A stretch of 6,964 bases of DNA from Sphingobium sp. (GTDB lineage: Bacteria > Pseudomonadota > Alphaproteobacteria > Sphingomonadales > Sphingomonadaceae): contig JAGVJS010000140.1 in the NCBI GenBank assembly GCA_020051025.1, positions 1 through 6,964 on the forward strand, read 5' to 3'. Below the pieces are notes generated by a model. The model ran no database searches. It saw only the letters and a program-made list of their open reading frames with translations, and was not told the DNA's origin. Positions 1-5,397 of the stretch are shown here, piece after piece; the first letter of the stretch is position 1, and every line of letters starts with the position of its first letter. Made by a program: the position numbers and the translations under genes.

Positions 1-351
1 GACGGTCGCCTGCGCCTGAGCCTGCGCATCGACATTGGTCTGCTGCTGGCTCTCGCCGATCATCGTGTCGGCATATTGCTGCGCCTCGACGGCGGACTTG
101 ATCGCGGCCTGTTCCTTGCCGCTCTTGTAGCTTTCCTGCGCCAGTCGCAGCGAAGCCTGCGCCTTGGCCAGCAGTTCCGGTGTGGCGGGATTGGTAGTGG
201 GCAGGCGCTGGGCGGCGTTGATCTTGCCCTGTGCCTGCGCAATGGCGGCAAGTGCCCGTTCCTCGTCACCGGCAAAAGCGGGCGTGGCGGTCAGGACAAG
301 AGCGGATGCGGCAAAAAGACCGCGGATAGTGGACCCGAAATTATTATGCAT
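1..351 (-). CDS. Secreted Ala/Gln-rich helical protein, DUF4398-like (3' part outside window)
   Basis: The reading frame opens with ATG at 351 and stays open to the window edge, giving 117 residues without a stop, so the C-terminus is missing. Residues 1-27 form a clear Sec signal peptide: a basic residue at R10, a hydrophobic core (LFAASALVLTA) and an AFA cleavage motif before G28. No lipobox cysteine is seen. The mature part is predicted to be all helix. It has an ALAAIAQAQ segment, a TPELLAKAQASLRLAQ segment and a tail rich in Gln and Ala. This pattern resembles DUF4398 proteins, which are periplasmic or envelope-associated and in some cases carry a C-terminal OmpA-like domain; whether this one does cannot be seen. 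The start is supported by AGGAG at 362-358, six bases upstream. Function is unknown; the family assignment comes from pattern recall and is moderate, while the secreted-protein call is strong. Confidence 0.72.
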   Translation of the reverse strand, partial: MHNNFGSTIRGLFAASALVLTATPAFAGDEERALAAIAQAQGKINAAQRLPTTNPATPELLAKAQASLRLAQESYKSGKEQAAIKSAVEAQQYADTMIGESQQQTNVDAQAQAQATV

Positions 352-357
352 TTTCTT

Positions 358-362
358 CTCCT
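358..362 (-). promoter_or_regulatory. Ribosome binding site of the DUF4398-like gene
   Basis: On the minus strand AGGAG lies six bases before the ATG at 351. This fixes the start of a gene that is otherwise known only as an open frame running off the window. A 5-bp inverted repeat (363-377) sits directly upstream of it. Confidence 0.7.
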
Positions 363-381
363 GTCATTGTTCATGACGGGC

Positions 382-410
382 GAAGAAACGAGCCGATCTT
401 CCGGCTGGTT
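382..410 (-). terminator. Probable intrinsic terminator of the ptrB-thioesterase operon
   Basis: Reading the minus strand, the arms AACCAGCCG (410-402) and CGGCTCGTT (395-387) pair over nine positions with one C-C mismatch, around a six-base loop. The 3' arm runs into TCTTC, giving a TTTCTTC tract that is short and interrupted. It begins four bases after the thioesterase stop codon, which is where a terminator for this operon would be expected. The T-run is imperfect, so some readthrough into the gene at 351 is possible. Confidence 0.5.
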
Positions 411-413
411 CCT

Positions 414-815
414 TTATCTGAGGTTCAGGAAGGGCGCCGCCACCTCTACCGGCACTCGCATTAACCGACCGGATTCCTTGTCTATCATCGCCCAGGTCGA
501 TCGCGCCGCGACCTTCACCTTGCCATCCGGCCCGGTGAATTCGATCAGCCGGTCGAAACGCGCGCCGCGTGGTGGATCGGGAATCCAGGTCTGCGCCGTC
601 ACCGTCTCTCCCACGGTCACATTACCGCGATAGTCGATCTCATGCCGCGTCACGACCCAGATATAGGCATCGACATGGGCGGGCAGGGCGTGGGTCATCC
701 AATGTTCGACCGACACCTGCTCCATCCACTGGACCCACACCGCATTGTTCACATGGCCCAGCACGTCGATATGCTCGGGCTGGGCCGTGATCTGCTTGGT
801 GAAACTGGACGCCAT
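414..815 (-). CDS. Acyl-CoA thioesterase, hotdog fold (4HBT / FadM-YbgC-like)
   Basis: This is a 133-residue single-domain hotdog protein, the normal length for the 4-hydroxybenzoyl-CoA thioesterase superfamily, which hydrolyses acyl-CoA or acyl-ACP thioesters in the cytoplasm. The signature HIDVLGHVNNAVWVQWMEQ (residues 15-33) holds the presumed catalytic Asp17 in the D-x-x-G-H-V-N-N motif, on the turn before the central helix. A second family block, HEIDYRGNVTVGETV (58-72), and the final strand ARSTWAMID (104-112) follow as expected. The start is taken as the ATG at 815, not the in-frame ATG at 839. The 815 start has GGAGG at 824-820 and shares one base with the ptrB stop (TGATG), the usual sign of translational coupling; the longer form would only add eight residues lying inside ptrB. 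Substrate cannot be read from the sequence. Family assignment is firm, physiological role open. Confidence 0.88.
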   Translation of the reverse strand: MASSFTKQITAQPEHIDVLGHVNNAVWVQWMEQVSVEHWMTHALPAHVDAYIWVVTRHEIDYRGNVTVGETVTAQTWIPDPPRGARFDRLIEFTGPDGKVKVAARSTWAMIDKESGRLMRVPVEVAAPFLNLR

Positions 816-2875
816 CAATCCTCCACACCCAATTGCCACAGGATGAAGGCGAATTCCTCCGCCGTTTCGTGCAGGCTTTCAAAGCGTCCCGACTTACCGC
901 CATGACCCGCGCCCATATTGGTCTTGAGCAGCAGCACATTTTGGTCGGTCTTGGTCGCGCGCAGCTTTGCCACCCACTTCGCCGGTTCCCAATAGGTAAC
1001 GCGCGGATCGTTGAGACCCGCCGTCACCATCAGCGGCGGATAATCCTGCGCGCTGACATGGGTATAGGGATCGTAGCTCTGGATGGTGCGGAATGCCGCC
1101 TCATCCTCAATCGGATTGCCCCATTCGGGCCACTCGCCCGGTGTCAGCGGCAGCGTCTCGTCCAGCATGGTGTTGAGGACATCGACGAACGGCACATGCG
1201 CCACCACCGCGCCCCACAGGTCGGGATCAGAGTTGATGACCGCGCCCATCAGTTCGCCGCCGGCGGAACCGCCCGAAATGCTGATCCGTCCTTTGCTGCT
1301 ATAACCGCGTTCCACCAATCCCCTGGCCACATCGACAAAGTCGGTGAAAGTGTTGACGCGCTTGTCCAGCTTGCCATCCAGATACCATTGCTGGCCCAGG
1401 TCGTCGCCACCGCGAATATGGGCAAGGGCGAAGGCAAAACCGCGGTCGAGCAGCGACAGCCGACTGGTCGAGAAACCCGGCTCCATCGCCAGTCCATAAG
1501 CGCCATAGCCATAAAGATGCAGCGGCGCGCTGCCGTCACGGGGCAGGTCGGCCGGATAGACGATCGACACCGGAATCGGCGTGCCGTCGCGCGCCGGGAT
1601 CATCAGTCGTTCGGTTGTGTAGCGGCTGGCGTCATAGCCCGACGGGATCTCCTGGACCTTCAGCACCTCCAGTTCACCGGTCGCCAGATGATAGTCGTAG
1701 ATGGTGTCGGGCGTGACCATCGATTCATAGCCGATGCGCAGCTTGGTCACGTCATATTCGGGATTGTCGTCCAGCGACGCCGAATAGCTGGCCTCCGGGA
1801 AGGGAATGCGCTTGGGCGTGTGCGTGGCGTAATCACGCAGTTCGATCTGGTCGAGCCCGTCCTGCCGCCCTTCGGTGACATAGAAGCTTTTGAACAGGGT
1901 GAAATCGGTCAGGTAGAAATGCGCGTCCGCGCCGATCACTTCCACCCATTGGTCGGGGGCATCGAGCGTCGCCTTCACCAGCCGGAAATTGGGATGGATG
2001 TCGTTGGTCTTGATATAGAGTGTGCCTTCATGCTCATCGACATCATATTCGCGGCCGGGCTTGCGCGCTGAGACCAGCTGCGGCGCGGCGGTTGGATTGT
2101 CGGCGGGCACCAGCCAGGCTTCGCTGGTCACATGGTCGCCGGTCGCGATGACAATCCATTTTTCCGATGAAGTCAGGCCGATCGAGACACGGAAGCCCTC
2201 ATCATCCTCATGGAAGATTTCGACATCATTCTCGATGCTCTGGCCCACCCAGTGCAGCCGGGCATTGTCGGTCCGCCAATTGTCGTTGGCGATACCATAG
2301 ATCAGACCCTTGCTGTCCGATGTCCAGACCAGCGACGACAGCGTGTCGGGGATCAACTCAGGCAATATCTCGCCCGAGACAAGATCCTTGATTCGCGCTT
2401 CGAACCGTTCCGATCCATTGGTGTCGATCGCATAGGCCAGATAGCGGCCGTCCGGGCTGACCGACATGGCGCCCAGCCGGAAATAGTCATGCCCCCCGGC
2501 CAGGGCGGGTTCGTCTAGGATCAACTGGTCGTCACCACCCGCAACCGGCTTGCGATACCATTTGCGATATTGCGCACCCGTCTCGAACGCGCGCCAATAG
2601 ATATAGTCGCCATCCTTTTGCGGGACCGACTGATCGTCTTCCTTGATCCGCCCCTTCATTTCCGCGAACAGATCATCGGTCAGGCTCTTGAGCGGACTCA
2701 TCGCCGCCTCGAACCAGTGATTTTCCGCCTCCAGATAGGTCAGCACGTCCTGATCCTTGACGTCGGGATAGCCCGGATCGCGCAGCCATGCCCAGGGATC
2801 ATCCACCGTAATGCCATGGTGGGTGAAGCTGTGGGCGCGGCGTTGAGCGACAGGAGGCAGGCTTTGTTCGGTCAT
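815..2875 (-). CDS. ptrB: Oligopeptidase B, prolyl oligopeptidase family (peptidase S9A)
   Basis: This serine peptidase cuts on the carboxyl side of Arg and Lys in short peptides; a beta-propeller lid excludes folded proteins. The product is 686 residues, typical for bacterial oligopeptidase B. Residues about 1-75 form the N-terminal arm, about 75-415 the beta-propeller, and about 420-686 the alpha/beta-hydrolase domain. The catalytic triad is visible as Ser537 in GGSAGG, Asp623 in AGLNDPRVTYWEPAKW and His658 in GAGHGGKSGR. The block LDETLPLTPGEWPEWGNP (571-588) is characteristic of oligopeptidase B rather than prolyl oligopeptidase. No signal peptide is seen, so it is probably cytoplasmic. 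The ATG at 2875 has only a weak GGATAG element upstream. The stop overlaps the thioesterase start, so the two are co-transcribed. Identification is strong; the exact specificity is discussed in a finding. Confidence 0.95.
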   Translation of the reverse strand: MTEQSLPPVAQRRAHSFTHHGITVDDPWAWLRDPGYPDVKDQDVLTYLEAENHWFEAAMSPLKSLTDDLFAEMKGRIKEDDQSVPQKDGDYIYWRAFETGAQYRKWYRKPVAGGDDQLILDEPALAGGHDYFRLGAMSVSPDGRYLAYAIDTNGSERFEARIKDLVSGEILPELIPDTLSSLVWTSDSKGLIYGIANDNWRTDNARLHWVGQSIENDVEIFHEDDEGFRVSIGLTSSEKWIVIATGDHVTSEAWLVPADNPTAAPQLVSARKPGREYDVDEHEGTLYIKTNDIHPNFRLVKATLDAPDQWVEVIGADAHFYLTDFTLFKSFYVTEGRQDGLDQIELRDYATHTPKRIPFPEASYSASLDDNPEYDVTKLRIGYESMVTPDTIYDYHLATGELEVLKVQEIPSGYDASRYTTERLMIPARDGTPIPVSIVYPADLPRDGSAPLHLYGYGAYGLAMEPGFSTSRLSLLDRGFAFALAHIRGGDDLGQQWYLDGKLDKRVNTFTDFVDVARGLVERGYSSKGRISISGGSAGGELMGAVINSDPDLWGAVVAHVPFVDVLNTMLDETLPLTPGEWPEWGNPIEDEAAFRTIQSYDPYTHVSAQDYPPLMVTAGLNDPRVTYWEPAKWVAKLRATKTDQNVLLLKTNMGAGHGGKSGRFESLHETAEEFAFILWQLGVED
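820..824 (-). promoter_or_regulatory. Ribosome binding site that fixes the thioesterase start
   Basis: GGAGG on the minus strand lies inside the last codons of ptrB, four bases before the ATG at 815. It decides between that start and an in-frame ATG at 839 in favour of 815. Confidence 0.75.
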
Positions 2876-2985
2876 TAACTATCCATGGTCCAGACGGGGG
2901 CAGCGCTGGAATAAGCGCGCCGGCCCCTCTATGTTGTCGGCATTGTGGCCAACGCAAGAGGCCGGAATGATCCAAGGGAAGTTCG
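2876..2985. promoter_or_regulatory. Divergent promoter region between ptrB and aminopeptidase P
   Basis: Both flanking genes start away from this 110-base interval, so it must carry a promoter for each unless either is leaderless. No convincing pair of -35/-10 boxes is seen. A TATGTT at 2930-2935 is a possible -10 for the rightward gene. A 19-base dyad at 2934-2952 with the pattern TTGnCnnCAnTGnnGnCAA (six of nine pairs symmetrical) overlaps it and could be an operator. CAGCGCTG at 2901-2908 is a perfect 8-base palindrome. These are weak, position-supported suggestions only. Confidence 0.4.
2974..2981 (+). promoter_or_regulatory. Ribosome binding site of the aminopeptidase P gene
   Basis: AAGGGAAG precedes the ATG at 2986 by four bases and supports that start; no alternative in-frame ATG lies upstream within the intergenic region. 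Confidence 0.65.
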
Positions 2986-4767
2986 ATGTCCAGTTATGAA
3001 GATCGCCTGAAGGCCCTGCGCGCGCAACTGGTGCGCCAGAAGCTGGACGGTTTCGTCGTGCCGCTGACCGATGAGCATATGAGCGAATATGTCGGCGCCT
3101 ATGCTCAGCGGCTCGCCTGGCTGACCGGATTCCAGGGGTCGGCGGGCAGCGCGGTGGTGCTGCCGGAGGAGGCCGCGATCTTCGTCGATGGCCGTTATAC
3201 CCTTCAGGTGCGCGAGCAGGTGGACGGCGCCCACTGGCAATATGAAAGCGTGCCGCAGACGTCGATCGCCGCCTGGCTGAAGGATCATGCCGGGCAGGGC
3301 GCGCGCATTGGTTATGATCCCTGGCTGCACACGCGGGCATGGGTTCGTCAGGCGACCGAGGCGCTGGCCGGCAAGGGCGCGGAGCTGGTCGCGGTCGATA
3401 CCAATCCGGTCGATGCGATCTGGCCCGACCGCCCGGCGCGCAGCGATGCAAAGCTGGTCGTGCATGGGGATGCTTATGCCGGTCAGTCGGCCGCCGAGAA
3501 GCGCGCCGCCATGGCCGACTGGCTGACGGAGAAGAAGGCCGATGCGGTCGTCCTTTCCGCACTGGATTCGATCGCCTGGACCTTCAACATTCGGGGCAAG
3601 GATGTGGAGCGCACGCCGGTCGCCCTCGCTTATGCCATCGTCCATGCCGATGCGACTGCCGACCTCTATGTCGCGCCGGAGAAGATGGATGAGGCCGTCG
3701 CCCAGCATCTGGGCAATGCGGTGCGCGTCCATGATGGCGCGGATTTCGCCGTCGCGCTCGCGGATTTCGCCGGCAAGACCGTGGTTGCCGATCCCGAACG
3801 GGCGGTTGCCGCGATCTTCAACGGCCTGGATGACGGCGGCGCGACCGTGCTGCCGCTGCGCGATCCCGCCGTCCTCCCCAAGGCGATCAAGAACGGTACG
3901 GAGATTGCTGGCCACAAGGCGGCGCAGGTCCGTGACGGCGCTGCGCTCAGCCGGTTTCTCCATTGGGTCGCCGTCGAGGCGCCCAAGGGGGGCCTGACCG
4001 AACTGTCGGCCTCGGACCGGCTGGAAGCGTTCCGCCAGGAAACCGGCCTGCTCGAAGACCTGTCCTTCGACACGATCAGTGGTGCAGGGCCGAACGGTGC
4101 GGTCGTCCATTATCGCGCCGAGGAAAAGACGAATCGCCCGATCGAGTTGAACAGCCTCTACCTCGTCGATTCGGGCGGCCAGTATCGTGACGGCACTACC
4201 GACGTGACTCGTACGCTGGCCATCGGCTCGCCGACCGAAGAAATGCGCCGACGTTTCACCCTGGTGCTCAAGGGACATATCGCGCTTGCTCGGGCGGTCT
4301 TCCCAACGGGCACGCGCGGAGGCCAGCTCGATGCGCTCGCCCGCCAATATCTCTGGGCCGAAGGGCTGGATTATGCCCATGGCACCGGCCATGGCGTCGG
4401 CAGCTTTCTGTCGGTGCATGAAGGGCCGCAGCGAATCGCGACCTTTGGCGGTGGCGACGAGCCGCTGGCGGCCGGTATGATCCTCTCGAACGAGCCGGGC
4501 TATTACAAGACCGGCGAATACGGCATCCGCATCGAAAATCTGGTGCTGGTCGAGGAACGCGATGTTCCCGGCGCGGAAAAGCCGATGCTGGGCTTCGAGA
4601 CGCTGACCTTCGCGCCGATTGATCGGGCGCTCATTGCCATCGACCTGTTGAACGATGCGGAACGCGCCTGGATGGATGCCTACCATGTCGCCGTGCTGGA
4701 TCTGGTCGGCCCGCAACTGGAGGGCGACGCGCTCGCCTGGCTCAAGGCCGCCTGCGCGCCGCTTTAA
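2986..4767 (+). CDS. Xaa-Pro aminopeptidase (aminopeptidase P, M24B, long three-domain form)
   Basis: This metallopeptidase removes the N-terminal residue from peptides with proline in second position. At 593 residues it is the long form, like eukaryotic XPNPEP1, rather than the roughly 440-residue E. coli PepP. Two creatinase-like N-terminal domains span about 1-140 and 155-305, the pita-bread catalytic domain about 310-530, and a short M24 C-terminal region about 532-593. All five dinuclear metal ligands are present: Asp395 and Asp406 in the DSGGQYRDGTTDVTRT stretch, His469 in GTGHGVG, Glu503 in NEPGYY and Glu517 in RIEN. Their spacing (11, 63, 34, 14) equals that of human XPNPEP1 as I recall it. 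His375, His465 and His478 match the accessory catalytic histidines. There is no signal peptide, so it should be cytoplasmic. It is divergent from ptrB, which suggests a shared role in peptide breakdown. Confidence 0.94.
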   Translation: MSSYEDRLKALRAQLVRQKLDGFVVPLTDEHMSEYVGAYAQRLAWLTGFQGSAGSAVVLPEEAAIFVDGRYTLQVREQVDGAHWQYESVPQTSIAAWLKDHAGQGARIGYDPWLHTRAWVRQATEALAGKGAELVAVDTNPVDAIWPDRPARSDAKLVVHGDAYAGQSAAEKRAAMADWLTEKKADAVVLSALDSIAWTFNIRGKDVERTPVALAYAIVHADATADLYVAPEKMDEAVAQHLGNAVRVHDGADFAVALADFAGKTVVADPERAVAAIFNGLDDGGATVLPLRDPAVLPKAIKNGTEIAGHKAAQVRDGAALSRFLHWVAVEAPKGGLTELSASDRLEAFRQETGLLEDLSFDTISGAGPNGAVVHYRAEEKTNRPIELNSLYLVDSGGQYRDGTTDVTRTLAIGSPTEEMRRRFTLVLKGHIALARAVFPTGTRGGQLDALARQYLWAEGLDYAHGTGHGVGSFLSVHEGPQRIATFGGGDEPLAAGMILSNEPGYYKTGEYGIRIENLVLVEERDVPGAEKPMLGFETLTFAPIDRALIAIDLLNDAERAWMDAYHVAVLDLVGPQLEGDALAWLKAACAPL

Positions 4768-4770
4768 AAT

Positions 4771-4899
4771 CTAGTCGCCGGGGGTGTCAGCGGGAGGGGG
4801 CGGTGCGGCGCCCTCCCGTGCTTGCGCCTTCCGCCTGCGCAGATTATCGCGCAGCGCCTGCGCCAACCGTGCCTTTTTCTCGTCCTGCGTTTCAGCCAT
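4771..4899 (-). CDS. Small basic hypothetical protein (42 residues)
   Basis: From ATG at 4899 to TAG at 4771 the frame encodes 42 residues. The first part, MAETQDEKKARLAQALRDNL, is charged and helix-forming, followed by RRRKAQAR and a Pro/Ala/Asp-rich tail ending in TPGD. From memory, very similar short proteins (an E-K-K/R-A-R-L-A-x-x-L-R-x-N-L-R-R-R-K-A-Q-x-R core) are common as unnamed proteins in sphingomonads; no function is known to me. No membrane segment, metal motif or signal peptide is seen. The start is uncertain: an in-frame ATG at 4923 would add MHFAYAHR, and neither start has a good ribosome binding site. The gene converges on the aminopeptidase P gene, with only three bases between stop codons. 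A perfect TTGACA of the opposite-strand tRNA promoter lies just upstream. Being a real gene is likely but unproven. Confidence 0.62.
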   Translation of the reverse strand: MAETQDEKKARLAQALRDNLRRRKAQAREGAAPPPPADTPGD

Positions 4900-4941
4900 G
4901 CGATGCGCATAAGCAAAATGCATGATCGACCGCAACCCGCC

Positions 4942-4970
4942 TTGACATGGGCGACGAGGGCGGCCATAGG
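4942..4970 (+). promoter_or_regulatory. Probable promoter of the tRNA-Thr gene
   Basis: A perfect TTGACA (-35) at 4942-4947 is followed after 17 bases by CATAGG at 4965-4970, a poor -10 (three of six matches). The next bases are GC-rich (cccggcc), as in the discriminators of stable-RNA promoters. The mature tRNA starts 46 bases after the -10, leaving a leader of about 40 bases for RNase P to remove. The -35 is convincing, the -10 is not. Confidence 0.45.
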
Positions 4971-5015
4971 CCCGGCCTCCGCAGCGCAGATAGCGCTAAG
5001 GAGATGAAATAGAGT

Positions 5016-5090
<75 letters not shown>

Positions 5091-5112
5091 TTTCTTCCCC
5101 GACAATCTGAAA

Positions 5113-5397
5113 TCAGATCATCGCCCATGTGGCGATCGCTGCCATCTGCGCAGCCGCGATCAGCCATAGCCACGTCGAAAAAGGCTGTTTGCGCGTCTTG
5201 TGGCGAAAGACATGGCGACCAAGGAACGCGCCCGCCGTCCCGCCCATTAATGTCCAGAGCAGCAGCATGCGTTCGGACAAGCGACGCAACCCCATCCGGG
5301 CGCGCCGCTTGTCGATACCGAACAAGGTAAAGGTGATCAGATTTGCTGACAGCAGGACCGTCAGGATCAGAATCGCCGGAATCGCGTCAGCCTCCAA
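5113..5397 (-). CDS. DUF1294 family small inner-membrane protein
   Basis: The product has about 94 residues (from TTG at 5397). It shows the DUF1294 hallmarks: ANLITFTLFGIDKRRAR (residues 18-34), a SER motif and GGTAGAFLGRHVFRHKTRK (52-70). Three hydrophobic segments fit membrane helices at about 6-25, 43-60 and 77-93. The family has no established function that I know of. There is no ATG at a plausible start: the nearest in-frame ATG (5454) lies well inside the upstream receptor gene. Two candidates remain. TTG at 5397 overlaps the receptor's 3' end by 11 bases. ATT at 5382 has a strong GGAGG (5395-5391) eight bases ahead and gives 89 residues. Either way the gene is closely coupled to the receptor upstream. 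The family call is strong, the start is not. Confidence 0.83.
   Translation of the reverse strand: MEADAIPAILILTVLLSANLITFTLFGIDKRRARMGLRRLSERMLLLWTLMGGTAGAFLGRHVFRHKTRKQPFSTWLWLIAAAQMAAIATWAMI

Noticed and set aside
76..633. A 185-codon plus-strand frame across the left end
   Set aside because: It lies antisense to the signal-peptide gene and the thioesterase and has no recognisable features.
833..2071. A 412-codon open frame on the plus strand, opposite ptrB
   Set aside because: The translation is rich in Arg, Gly and His with no family motif, while the minus-strand frame is a full-length oligopeptidase B with intact triad.
2929..4716. A 595-codon open frame on the minus strand, opposite the aminopeptidase P gene
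   Set aside because: It is an antisense shadow. High third-position GC removes stops on the opposite strand, the translation has no recognisable domain, and the plus-strand gene has all catalytic residues.
4791..4818. Perfect 8-bp inverted repeat CGGGAGGG/CCCTCCCG just after the aminopeptidase P gene, considered as its terminator
   Set aside because: There is no T-run on either side, and the repeat falls in the Gly/Pro codons of the small minus-strand gene, which explains its composition. A Rho-independent role is not supported.
4995..5010. AAGGAG followed directly by ATGAAATAG, considered as a leader peptide in front of the tRNA
   Set aside because: There is no spacing between the ribosome binding site and the ATG, and the frame is two codons long; it is simply tRNA leader sequence.
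5105..5118. Inverted repeat ATCTGA-AA-TCAGAT between the tRNA and the DUF1294 stop, considered as a bidirectional terminator
   Set aside because: The stem is AT-rich, only five or six pairs, with no T-run after it in either direction.
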